DNA from: Prevotellaceae bacterium UBA1720
GTDB taxonomy: Bacteria; Bacteroidota; Bacteroidia; Bacteroidales; Bacteroidaceae
NCBI GenBank assembly: GCA_002317475.1
Contig: DCIS01000171.1
Location: 1-11,971 of the forward strand
Direction of reading: 5' to 3'
Length of the DNA: 11,971 nucleotides
Below the pieces are notes generated by a model. It made no database searches. It was given only the letters and a program-made list of their open reading frames with translations, and had not been told where the DNA came from. Positions 5,495-11,971 of the stretch are shown one piece after another. A program made the translations under genes and the position numbers. The stretch's first letter is position 1. Each line of letters starts with the position of its first letter.

Positions 5495-6733
5495 TTACTT
5501 CTTGAAGATGAGCTGAGCAAACTGATAGAGGCTGCGACGCCATGTCTGCCACTCGTGAGCGGTCTCGGGAGAAACGTATGAGAAGGCATTGATACCGATA
5601 CCCTTCAGATCCTGTGCTGCTTTGTCAACACCCATATTCTCCTTGCCACCACAACTCATGAAGAGCACCTTGTTGGTCTTCTTGAAATCTGCTGCATCCT
5701 GCAGTTCGTTGACATTGAATGTACCACCACTGAACATACCAACGTAAGCAAAGGTTGTGGGGTTGGCGAGTGTGATAGAGTGGGTCTGCATACCACCCAT
5801 AGACAAACCTGCCATAGCACGATGCTCGGTATCAGCAATGACACGGTAGTTCTTCTCAACATAGGGAATGACATCCTTCAACAGTACATCCTGGAACGCA
5901 CCACCAAAGCTGAAGCCACCAAAACCACCACGTGGACGCTGACCTTGCTGACCTTGTGCACCCTGAGGACGCTGACCCTGTGCACCCTGAGGACGCTGAC
6001 CCTGAGGACGTTGACCACCCTGACCAAAACCGCCAAATCCGCCAAAGCCACCCTGCTGTGCCTGCTGACCTGCGGGACGTGCATTCAAACCATTATCCAT
6101 CCAGATAACGAAGGGTTCAGCCTTGCCCTGAGCGATGAGGTTGTCCATGATGATAGCTGTCTTACCCTGAGCACCCCAACCTGTCTCGTTCTCACCCATA
6201 CCATGCTGGAGGTAGAGAACGGGGAACTTCTTGGTAGGATTGCTGATATATTCAGCGGGCAGATAGATGTAAGCGTGACGCATAGTCTCGGTAACACTGG
6301 ACCAGTAGTAAACCTCGTTCAGAGAACCCTGAGGAACGTTCTTCACCTGATAGAAATCTTCGTCAGCAGCGGGAATGTCGATACCTGCACCCCAACGGCT
6401 TGCACCATAATAGTACTTGCTACCTGGATCGGGAACGCTTGCACCATCAATCTCGAGCTGATAGTAATGGAAACCCTCGTCCTGAGGAGCACTTTCGCCG
6501 GTCCACACACCGTTCTCGTCCTTCTTCATGTCGTACTTCACACCACCAATATCCAGCTTTACGCTATTGGCATTGGGTGCAGCAATCTGTGCACGTACCA
6601 TACGTTGTGAATTAACCATTGGATACTGCTTGTTCTCCTGATTGGTTGAAGCAGGCTTGAAATCCTCTGCAACCTGTGCCGAAATGGACAATGAAGCCAT
6701 TGCCAAAACTGCTAAACAAATGTTCTTTTTCAT
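5495..6733 (-). CDS. Secreted CE1-like esterase with a Gln/Gly/Pro-rich insertion
   Basis: The 412-residue product has a signal peptide (MKKNICLAVLAMASLSISAQ, cleavage after residue 19 or so, no lipobox). An Ig-like N-terminal domain of the esterase/CBM48 type follows (about 40-130), then an alpha/beta-hydrolase of the putative esterase family (about 140-412). The nucleophile elbow is GLSMGG (309-314, Ser311) and the likely catalytic His393 lies in TAHEWQTW (391-398). This layout is common in Bacteroidales esterases acting on feruloylated or acetylated plant polysaccharides, though the substrate is not readable here. Between the core strand ending MDNGLNARP (212-220) and AFQDVLLKDVIPY (279-291) lies a 59-residue low-complexity insertion of GGF and GQRPQGAQ repeats. 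ATG at 6733 is the start; an in-frame GTG two codons upstream adds nothing. No xylanase or susCD genes are adjacent. Confidence 0.88.
   Translation of the reverse strand: MKKNICLAVLAMASLSISAQVAEDFKPASTNQENKQYPMVNSQRMVRAQIAAPNANSVKLDIGGVKYDMKKDENGVWTGESAPQDEGFHYYQLEIDGASVPDPGSKYYYGASRWGAGIDIPAADEDFYQVKNVPQGSLNEVYYWSSVTETMRHAYIYLPAEYISNPTKKFPVLYLQHGMGENETGWGAQGKTAIIMDNLIAQGKAEPFVIWMDNGLNARPAGQQAQQGGFGGFGGFGQGGQRPQGQRPQGAQGQRPQGAQGQQGQRPRGGFGGFSFGGAFQDVLLKDVIPYVEKNYRVIADTEHRAMAGLSMGGMQTHSITLANPTTFAYVGMFSGGTFNVNELQDAADFKKTNKVLFMSCGGKENMGVDKAAQDLKGIGINAFSYVSPETAHEWQTWRRSLYQFAQLIFKK
5948..6010 (-). repeat. 24-bp tandem repeat inside the esterase gene
   Basis: Two 24-base copies differing at one base (5948-5971 and 5972-5995; CTGACC[T/C]TGTGCACCCTGAGGACG) are followed by a 15-base partial copy (5996-6010). 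On the coding strand each unit encodes the octapeptide RPQGAQGQ in circular permutation. Since 24 and 9 are multiples of three, gain or loss of units keeps the frame. Confidence 0.85.
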
Positions 6734-6817
6734 GATCACTAAAAATTAAGTTTATGTTTACCTATTAGATATCAAAAACAAAATAAGGTTTAAGTATGCT
6801 AAATTGTTTGTTGTGAT

Positions 6818-6848
6818 TTTGTAATGTCACTTCTTTTGTCTAAATTTG
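6818..6848 (+). promoter_or_regulatory. Predicted promoter of the 232-residue protein gene
   Basis: TTTG (6818-6821), 19 bases, then TAAATTTG (6841-6848) is a full Bacteroidota promoter match. Transcription would start near 6855, leaving about 30 bases of leader before the ATG at 6884. An in-frame ATG at 6824 lies between the two promoter elements and is therefore unlikely to be used. Confidence 0.75.
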
Positions 6849-6883
6849 TATTTCAGTTCGTAAACAGATCAAAAATCCTATCA

Positions 6884-7582
6884 ATGGGAACCAACTACAA
6901 GAAATACAATCCAGAAGTGTCGGCACGTTTAAAGTCGATTTATGAGAACAAGCAATGGGATCAGATTACTCCGTATCTGGAGGGACTGACCAATTCACGC
7001 TTCTATACGGCAAGCTATATGCTCGGTGACTCTTTGTTGCCAAAGATGGAGGCTGATGATTTCTGGACGGTTGTTACCTTATTATATAATTATAGTCCCA
7101 AGGCCTTCCTGAGCCTGTGCATGAGAGTGGCAGGAAAAAGGCAGGAAGACCTGGAACATCCCAAGGCAGAAGCATTGTGGAAGAGAATAGCAGAAACACC
7201 CGTCGAAGTACAGAAAACCCTGTTTTCCCTTCTGCCCATGATTAAGGATAACGTACCACTGGTGGAGCATCTGCTAAACGTGATGAATTGTGTTGATCCG
7301 CATGACCGCATAGCTTTCTTGCTACAATTTAACACTCCTGCTACGGCCTATTTGCTACTGCTTGCCGTGAGAAGGATTGAGGAGGATAGGACTTTGGTGC
7401 TTCGTACTACCTATTATCTGATCAAAAAGGGAGATGCATTGTCATATAATATGGCATCGCTTTTCAAGGTTTTCTTTGGGCTGGATGAGGTGAGAGGCAC
7501 TTTCTCATTGCGTCTCGAACCCTATGAATTAGCAAGGCTTGAGAACGATTATGAAGCTTTCAAGAAGAAAGTGGTGGAGTAG
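6884..7582 (+). CDS. Uncharacterised alpha-helical protein
   Basis: I do not recognise this 232-residue protein. It has no signal peptide and no transmembrane helix long enough to be convincing. Predicted character is almost entirely alpha-helical: short amphipathic helices such as NPEVSARLKSIYENKQWDQI (9-28) and PVEVQKTLFSLLPMI (106-120), separated by Pro/Gly/Asp turns. This resembles a TPR- or HEAT-like solenoid without a clear repeat consensus. A Leu-rich helix, TAYLLLLAVRRIEEDRTLVL (154-173), is the most hydrophobic part. The C-terminus is charged (ENDYEAFKKKVVE). It may be a scaffold or adaptor protein. It is transcribed alone, divergent from the esterase and convergent with a small secreted protein, so context gives no function. 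The start was chosen by its position after the promoter. Confidence 0.75.
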   Translation: MGTNYKKYNPEVSARLKSIYENKQWDQITPYLEGLTNSRFYTASYMLGDSLLPKMEADDFWTVVTLLYNYSPKAFLSLCMRVAGKRQEDLEHPKAEALWKRIAETPVEVQKTLFSLLPMIKDNVPLVEHLLNVMNCVDPHDRIAFLLQFNTPATAYLLLLAVRRIEEDRTLVLRTTYYLIKKGDALSYNMASLFKVFFGLDEVRGTFSLRLEPYELARLENDYEAFKKKVVE

Positions 7583-7614
7583 GGACTTGCGGTTTTAGTG
7601 TGAAGGTTTTATTA

Positions 7615-7667
7615 AACATGAATAGCAACAACGAAAACAACAGTCTTAAGCTGTTGCCATTCATGTT
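7615..7667. terminator. Large interrupted hairpin between convergent genes
   Basis: AACATGAAT (7615-7623) pairs with ATTCATGTT (7659-7667); after one mismatch GCAACA (7625-7630) pairs with TGTTGC (7652-7657). An alternative smaller hairpin, CAACAG/CTGTTG, uses 7639-7656. It starts 32 bases after the stop of the plus-strand gene and is 41 bases from the end of the minus-strand gene. No clean T-run follows on either side, so it is a probable but atypical bidirectional terminator. Confidence 0.5.
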
Positions 7668-7687
7668 AACTCTAAATATGTTAACTC
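7663..7687. repeat. Direct repeat ATGTTAACTC
   Basis: ATGTTAACTC occurs at 7663-7672 and again at 7678-7687, a 15-base period; each copy holds the palindrome GTTAAC. The first copy overlaps the 3' arm of the hairpin. It could be a chance duplication or a protein-binding site. Confidence 0.45.
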
Positions 7688-7708
7688 ATACTAAAACTAC
7701 AACTACCA

Positions 7709-8122
7709 TTATTTCTTTTTGTGAAATTCCTGTACGGAGTCTATTTTGACAAGTTTCTTGCCACCCTCGACACGTTTGATGACAACGCCACCCTTGAGTT
7801 CCATTTTACAGATACTATCACCCACGAGTGTAAGGGCACATTCCTGAGTCTCGCTACCCAGATCATTGCTCAGACGAATGGTGGCATGCTTATCATCGAT
7901 TACCTTGCAACTGGTGACTGACCATACCCCGTAAATATCGCCACTGAGATAACCATTCATTGAACCGAAATCCTCCATGCCTGGAACTTCGATAGACTCT
8001 TCGTAGAGATCGAGTCGGATGTTAATCTTCGATTTCTCCGTTTTCATCGCGAATTTCCATGGTCCGTCAGCAAAAGCTGCAAGGGTAGTAAGTGCGGTTA
8101 CAAGCAAAAAGGCCTTTCTCAT
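7709..8122 (-). CDS. Small secreted protein of unknown function
   Basis: The 137-residue product starts with a clear signal peptide (MRKAFLLVTALTTLAAFADG, likely cleavage after Ala18) with no lipobox, so it should be periplasmic or exported. The mature part is beta-rich with alternating hydrophobic strands, for example SKINIRLDLYEE (31-42), GYLSGDIYGVWSVTSC (57-72), HATIRLSNDLG (79-89) and ICKMELKGGVVIKRV (104-118). It has three cysteines (72, 95, 105) and a basic tail ending HKKK. The overall look is of a small lipocalin-like or META/DUF-type beta-barrel seen in many Bacteroidales secreted proteins, but I cannot name a family. It is monocistronic and divergent from glgA, sharing a 205-base gap, with no obvious functional tie. 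The ATG at 8122 gives a well-formed signal peptide. Confidence 0.75.
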   Translation of the reverse strand: MRKAFLLVTALTTLAAFADGPWKFAMKTEKSKINIRLDLYEESIEVPGMEDFGSMNGYLSGDIYGVWSVTSCKVIDDKHATIRLSNDLGSETQECALTLVGDSICKMELKGGVVIKRVEGGKKLVKIDSVQEFHKKK

Positions 8123-8172
8123 AAAGCAAGAGTTTTAAATGCAATAAGTGTGACTTATATTCATTGTCTCTG

Positions 8173-8180
8173 CAAATGTA
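8173..8180 (-). promoter_or_regulatory. Possible -7 element of the secreted-protein gene
   Basis: CAAATGTA reads TACATTTG on the minus strand, a match to the Bacteroidota -7 consensus TAnnTTTG, 50 bases upstream of the ATG at 8122. No matching TTTG is at the normal distance, so support is partial. Confidence 0.45.
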
Positions 8181-8236
8181 CTTGATTTTGGTCAATAATT
8201 CACGACTTTGCACCTAATTTATATGATTATTTAACT

Positions 8237-8264
8237 TTTGATCCACCGAAAAGTACTAATTTTG
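8237..8264 (+). promoter_or_regulatory. Possible glgA-glgP promoter
   Basis: TAATTTTG (8257-8264) matches the -7 consensus. A TTTG (8237-8240) lies 16 bases upstream, shorter than the usual 19-20. Transcription would begin near 8271, giving a leader of about 57 bases before glgA. The leader includes an 8-base A/T-pure stretch (GTTTTTTATG) just at the start codon. Confidence 0.5.
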
Positions 8265-8327
8265 CATCGATATTAAAGGAATTGAATAGGAATAGGCCGT
8301 AAAGAACGGTCGGTAAAAAAGTTTTTT

Positions 8328-10016
8328 ATGCAGTTAAAGCCTGACTTTATTTTTGAATCAAGCTGGGAAGTTTGTAACAAGGTGGGGGGAATATACACCG
8401 TACTTTCTACAAGAGCAAAGACATTGCAAGATGCCATGCCCGATAATGTTGTTTTCATTGGTCCTGACTTCTGGATGGGTAAGGAGAACCCCTTGTTCCT
8501 GGAAGATGACAAGATGGACAAGGCATGGGTAAAGTGTGCTTCAAAGGAAGGACTGAATGTACGTATGGGTCGTTGGAATATTCCCGGTCAGCCCCGTGTA
8601 ATCCTGGTAGACTTCCAGCCCTTCTTCGAGAATAAGAATCATATCTATGGTCAGGCTTGGTCATATTATGGCATTGACTCTCTGCATGCCTATGGTGACT
8701 ACGATGAAGCAAGCATGTTCAGCTATGCTGCTGGTCGTGTGGTAGAGAGCTATTTCCACCATGTACTGCGTAAGAAGTTCAAGCATATCATTTATCAGGC
8801 TCATGAGTGGATGACAGGTCTGGGTGCATTGTATGTAAAGAAACACGTACCACAAGTTGCCACCATCTTTACTACCCATGCCACAAGCATTGGACGTAGC
8901 ATAGCCGGAAACAACAAACCCCTTTATGCCTATCTCTATGCCTACAACGGCAACCAGATGGCACAGGAGTTGAATATGGAGGCCAAGCACAGCATCGAAC
9001 GTCAGACTGCACATAACGTAGACTGCTTCACCACCGTGAGTGATGTGACAGCACGTGAGTGTGAGGAGTTGCTCGACCGTAAGTGTGACGCCGTACTGAT
9101 GAATGGTTTTGAGGCAGACTTCGTACCCAAGGCTGCTGCTTTCACCGCTGCACGTAAGAAGGCACGTGCCACATTGTTGAATGTTGCCAACACCCTGATG
9201 GGAACACAATTGGATGATTCAACCTTGATCGTAGCCACCAGTGGAAGATATGAGTTCAAGAACAAAGGTATCGATGTATACCTGGATGCACTGAACCGTC
9301 TGGCCAATGACAATTCGCTTGATCGTGACGTATTGGCATTCGTTGAGGTTCCCGCATGGAGCTTTGGTCCCCGTCAGGACCTGCAGCAACGTCTTGAGAG
9401 CGGTATGGTATATAGCACTCCCCTTGAGAATCCCTTTATTACCCACAACCTTCACGAGTGGAATGGTGACCGTGTAACTGAGACCCTTCGTTGGTTCCGT
9501 CTGACCAATCAGGACAATCGTCGTGTGAAGGTGATCTTCGTTCCCTGCTATCTCGATGGCAAGGACGGGATCTTTAACATGCACTACTATGACCTGTTGA
9601 TTGGTAATGACCTTAGCGTCTATCCCTCATACTACGAACCCTGGGGCTATACACCTTTGGAGAGTGTTGCTTTCAAGGTACCTTGCGTTACTACCAGCCT
9701 CTCAGGCTTCGGCATGTGGGCCAACAAGGTTAAGGCAGAGGCTCAAAAGGCAGACTTTGCCGTAAGCACCCTGGAGGATGGCGTTGAGGTAATAGAACGC
9801 AACGACTACAACTTTGAGGAGGTAGCAGAGGCAGTGAAGAATGCTATCCTGAAGATGAGTACCCTCAATAAGAAACAGACTGATGAGATCCGCAAGAAAT
9901 CTGGCAAACTTGCAGAGAAGGCTTTGTGGAAGAATTTCATCAAGTACTATTACGATGCCTACGACGTAGCATTACAGAAGCGTTACGAGAGAAAGTTCCT
10001 CTTTGACGCAGAGTAA
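8328..10016 (+). CDS. glgA: Glycogen synthase, GT3 (eukaryote-like) type
   Basis: The enzyme adds glucose from a sugar nucleotide to the growing alpha-1,4-glucan chain. The 562-residue sequence matches family GT3 (yeast/animal Gys). It has the acceptor/donor loop ESSWEVCNKVGGIYTVLSTR (10-29), YQAHEWMTGLGALY (156-169), TTHATSIGR (182-190), the donor-site SGRYEFKNKGID (305-316), RRVKVIFVP (398-406), and SYYEPWGYTPLES (434-446) with the E-x7-E pair Glu437/Glu445. It lacks the long phosphorylated C-terminal tail of animal enzymes. Whether it uses UDP- or ADP-glucose is not settled by motif reading; GT3 enzymes use UDP-glucose. In the segment equivalent to the eukaryotic glucose-6-phosphate-sensing arginine cluster (about 515-527) most arginines are absent. 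glgP follows 76 bases downstream, probably co-transcribed. No glgC or glgB is in the window. Confidence 0.93.
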   Translation: MQLKPDFIFESSWEVCNKVGGIYTVLSTRAKTLQDAMPDNVVFIGPDFWMGKENPLFLEDDKMDKAWVKCASKEGLNVRMGRWNIPGQPRVILVDFQPFFENKNHIYGQAWSYYGIDSLHAYGDYDEASMFSYAAGRVVESYFHHVLRKKFKHIIYQAHEWMTGLGALYVKKHVPQVATIFTTHATSIGRSIAGNNKPLYAYLYAYNGNQMAQELNMEAKHSIERQTAHNVDCFTTVSDVTARECEELLDRKCDAVLMNGFEADFVPKAAAFTAARKKARATLLNVANTLMGTQLDDSTLIVATSGRYEFKNKGIDVYLDALNRLANDNSLDRDVLAFVEVPAWSFGPRQDLQQRLESGMVYSTPLENPFITHNLHEWNGDRVTETLRWFRLTNQDNRRVKVIFVPCYLDGKDGIFNMHYYDLLIGNDLSVYPSYYEPWGYTPLESVAFKVPCVTTSLSGFGMWANKVKAEAQKADFAVSTLEDGVEVIERNDYNFEEVAEAVKNAILKMSTLNKKQTDEIRKKSGKLAEKALWKNFIKYYYDAYDVALQKRYERKFLFDAE

Positions 10017-10036
10017 GATTGGAATGTAATTAGAGA

Positions 10037-10053
10037 TCAGAGTTTTACTCTGA
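10037..10053 (+). other. Small hairpin between glgA and glgP
   Basis: TCAGAGT (10037-10043) pairs with ACTCTGA (10047-10053) over a TTT loop. What follows is A-rich (ATAAAATAGAAACC), not T-rich, so it is not a typical terminator. It may stabilise or process the glgA-glgP message. The last 25 bases before the glgP ATG are almost pure A/T, typical of translation initiation regions in this phylum. Confidence 0.4.
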
Positions 10054-10092
10054 ATAAAATAGAAACCAAAAACTTTATTTATAATAATTATT

Positions 10093-11971
10093 ATGAAAAT
10101 TAAAGCAAGCAACAGCAATCAGGCTAATTTTCGCTCTATCACCGTTAAGAGCAACATTCCTGAGGCGCTGAACAAACTTGAGGAATTGGCACACAACATG
10201 TGGTGGGCATGGAACCACGACGCACGTAGCCTGTTCCGTAGCCTCGACGAGGAACTCTTCGAGGAGGTAAAGCAGAACCCCGTTCTCCTGCTTGAGCGTA
10301 TCAACTACGACAAGATGGAGACCCTGGCAAAGGATAAGGCCGTTCTGAAGAAAATGAATGATGTATATGCACAGTTCCGTGCTTATATGGACGTTGAGCC
10401 CGACAAGAAGCGTGCCAGTGTGGCATACCTTTGTATGGAGTATGGTCTGAACCAGGTACTGAAGATCTATTCAGGTGGTCTGGGTATCCTCGCTGGTGAC
10501 TACATCAAGGAGGCTTCAGACTCAAACGTAGACATGTGTGCTGTAGGTTTCCTGTATCGTTACGGTTACTTCACACAGACCCTCTCAATGGATGGTCAGC
10601 AGATTGCAAACTACGAGGCACAGAACTTCGGTTCACTCCCCATTGAGCAGCAGATGAACGAGGACGGTACTCCTATGGTAGTAGACGTACCTTATATGAA
10701 TTATCACGTACACGCATACGTATGGCGTGTAAACGTTGGTCGTGTTAAGCTCTATCTGCTTGATACTGACAACGATATGAACTCTGAGTTCGACCGTCCC
10801 ATTACCCACGCACTCTATGGTGGTGATTGGGAGAACCGTCTGAAGCAGGAGATCCTGCTCGGTATTGGTGGTGTACTGTTGCTCAAGCAACTCGGTATCA
10901 AGAAGGATGTTTACCACTGCAACGAGGGTCACGCAGCTCTGTGCAACGTACAGCGTCTCGTAGACTATGTTAAGGAGGGTTACAGCTTCAATCAGGCAAT
11001 GGAGCTCGTACGTGCATCTTCACTCTACACCGTTCACACTCCCGTACCTGCAGGTCACGACTACTTCGATGAGGGTCTCTTCAGCAAGTATATGAGTGGT
11101 TATCCTCAGATGCTCGGCATCTCTTGGGATGAGTTCATCGGCATGGGTCGTATGAATCCCGATGATAAGGGTGAGCGTTTCTGTATGTCAACCTTCGCTT
11201 GCAACACCTCACAGGAGGTTAATGGTGTGAGCTGGTTGCACGGTGAGGTCAGCAAGAAGATGTTTGCTGGTATCTGGCCCGGTTACTATCCCGAGGAGAG
11301 CCATGTAGGTTTCGTTACCAATGGTGTTCACTTCCCCACATGGTGTGCTAACGAGTGGCGTAAGCTCTATGCTAAGCACTTCGATGCATGTCACCTTGCT
11401 GATCAGTCAAACCAGAAGATCTGGGAGGCTATCTACAATGTCAGCGATGAGGAGATCTGGAAGACCCGTATGCAGCTGAAGACCAAGTTGGTAGACTATA
11501 TCCGCGAGCAGTTCCGTGAGAGTTGGTTGAAGAACCAGGGTGACCCCAGCCGTGTGGTTAACCTGATGGAGAAGATCAACCCCAACGCCTTGCTGATTGG
11601 TTTCGGTCGTCGTTTCGCTACCTACAAGCGTGCACACCTGTTGTTCACCGATTTGGAGCGTCTCGAGAAGATCGTCAACAACCCCAACTATCCCGTACAG
11701 TTCCTGTATACCGGTAAGGCACATCCCGCTGATGGTGCTGGTCAGGGTCTGATTAAGAAGATCTACGAGATCAGTCAGATGCCTCAGTTCCTTGGTAAGA
11801 TTATCTTCCTTGAGAACTACGATATGCAGTTGGCTCGTCGTCTGGTTTCTGGTGTTGATATCTGGATGAATACTCCTACCCGTCCTCTCGAGGCATCAGG
11901 TACCTCTGGTGAGAAGGCTGAGATGAACGGTGTTGTCAACCTGTCAGTATTGGACGGTTGGTGGTACGAGG
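10093..11971 (+). CDS. glgP: Alpha-glucan phosphorylase, partial (3' end outside window)
   Basis: GlgP releases glucose-1-phosphate from the non-reducing ends of glycogen or maltodextrin using PLP (family GT35). The 626 visible codons show the DUF3417-type N-terminus LAHNMWWAWNHDARSLFRSL (32-51) and the phosphorylase blocks CMEYGLN (114-120), YSGGLGILAGDYIKEASD (126-143) and HTPVPAGHDYFDEGL. These are followed by GFGRRFATYKRAHLL, GKAHPADGAGQGLIKK and finally SGTSGEKAEMNGVVNLSVLDG. In the last block Lys608 aligns with the PLP lysine of phosphorylases (GTGNMK in the muscle enzyme), where this subfamily often has SGTSGMKA; here the residue before it is Glu. Related enzymes are about 850 residues, so roughly a quarter is missing to the right. 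It is the second gene after glgA, consistent with paired synthesis and mobilisation of storage glucan. Confidence 0.93.
   Translation, partial: MKIKASNSNQANFRSITVKSNIPEALNKLEELAHNMWWAWNHDARSLFRSLDEELFEEVKQNPVLLLERINYDKMETLAKDKAVLKKMNDVYAQFRAYMDVEPDKKRASVAYLCMEYGLNQVLKIYSGGLGILAGDYIKEASDSNVDMCAVGFLYRYGYFTQTLSMDGQQIANYEAQNFGSLPIEQQMNEDGTPMVVDVPYMNYHVHAYVWRVNVGRVKLYLLDTDNDMNSEFDRPITHALYGGDWENRLKQEILLGIGGVLLLKQLGIKKDVYHCNEGHAALCNVQRLVDYVKEGYSFNQAMELVRASSLYTVHTPVPAGHDYFDEGLFSKYMSGYPQMLGISWDEFIGMGRMNPDDKGERFCMSTFACNTSQEVNGVSWLHGEVSKKMFAGIWPGYYPEESHVGFVTNGVHFPTWCANEWRKLYAKHFDACHLADQSNQKIWEAIYNVSDEEIWKTRMQLKTKLVDYIREQFRESWLKNQGDPSRVVNLMEKINPNALLIGFGRRFATYKRAHLLFTDLERLEKIVNNPNYPVQFLYTGKAHPADGAGQGLIKKIYEISQMPQFLGKIIFLENYDMQLARRLVSGVDIWMNTPTRPLEASGTSGEKAEMNGVVNLSVLDGWWYE

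Noticed and set aside
5317..5505. 62-residue plus-strand frame in the gene-poor interval
   Set aside because: It runs into the 3' end of the esterase gene, has no recognisable family or promoter, and its Tyr/Thr/Ile-rich composition looks like translated AT-rich spacer.
5495..5560. Possible frameshift or truncation of the esterase at its C-terminus
   Set aside because: The catalytic-His block TAHEWQTW and the last helix are present and the length is normal once the insertion is allowed for.
5948..6010. Tandem repeat considered as a CRISPR-like array
   Set aside because: The units are directly adjacent with no spacers, stay in frame, and encode part of the esterase.
6824..6883. ATG at 6824 as start of the 232-residue protein
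   Set aside because: It lies between the two promoter elements, upstream of the predicted transcription start near 6855.
8661..9209. 182-residue minus-strand frame inside glgA, and similar frames inside glgP (10633-10932, 11407-11724)
   Set aside because: They are antisense to genes whose motifs are intact; such frames arise from biased codon use in well-expressed genes.

Overview
The window reads as chromosomal DNA of a Bacteroidota member, most likely a Prevotella/Segatella-type Bacteroidales. Three observations support this. Several genes are preceded by the Bacteroidota promoter pattern (TTTG, about 19-20 bp, TAnnTTTG) and lack clear Shine-Dalgarno sequences. The glycogen synthase is of the eukaryote-like GT3 type, not the GT5 type. 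It is followed directly by a phosphorylase with the DUF3417-type N-terminus. The assignment below family level is inference. I see no tRNA, rRNA, CRISPR array, insertion sequence or integrase.

Left part (1-3182). A gene-free 265-base end carries a cluster of hairpins. Then come two minus-strand genes: a cytoplasmic GH13 alpha-amylase-family enzyme and, upstream of it, fabD (malonyl-CoA:ACP transacylase), with a strong hairpin between them. fabD is divergent from a plus-strand mannose-1-phosphate guanylyltransferase gene (manC type), and both have recognisable promoters in the shared 243-base gap.

Middle part (3183-6733). manC ends in a convergent region with a bidirectional terminator-like hairpin and a possible 49-residue small ORF. 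A tight minus-strand pair of small genes follows, DUF4160 then DUF2442, with a palindrome beside its predicted promoter; this is the most system-like item in the window. A 479-base gene-poor stretch separates the pair from a secreted CE1-like esterase, which carries a Gly/Gln/Pro-rich insertion encoded by a tandem DNA repeat.

Right part (6734-11971). A plus-strand gene for an uncharacterised helical 232-residue protein is divergent from the esterase and convergent with a small secreted protein of unknown function. The last two genes are glgA (GT3 glycogen synthase) and glgP (alpha-glucan phosphorylase, cut by the window end), 76 bases apart and probably one operon.

Functionally, GlgA builds alpha-1,4-glucan and GlgP removes glucose-1-phosphate from it. 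The cytoplasmic GH13 enzyme at the other end could also act on intracellular glucans, though it is not in the same operon. ManC supplies GDP-mannose and FabD supplies malonyl-ACP. Most of the window is ordinary housekeeping and storage metabolism. I do not see a clear new multi-gene system; the candidates worth testing are the DUF4160/DUF2442 pair with its palindrome, the repeat-bearing esterase, and the unknown 232-residue protein.
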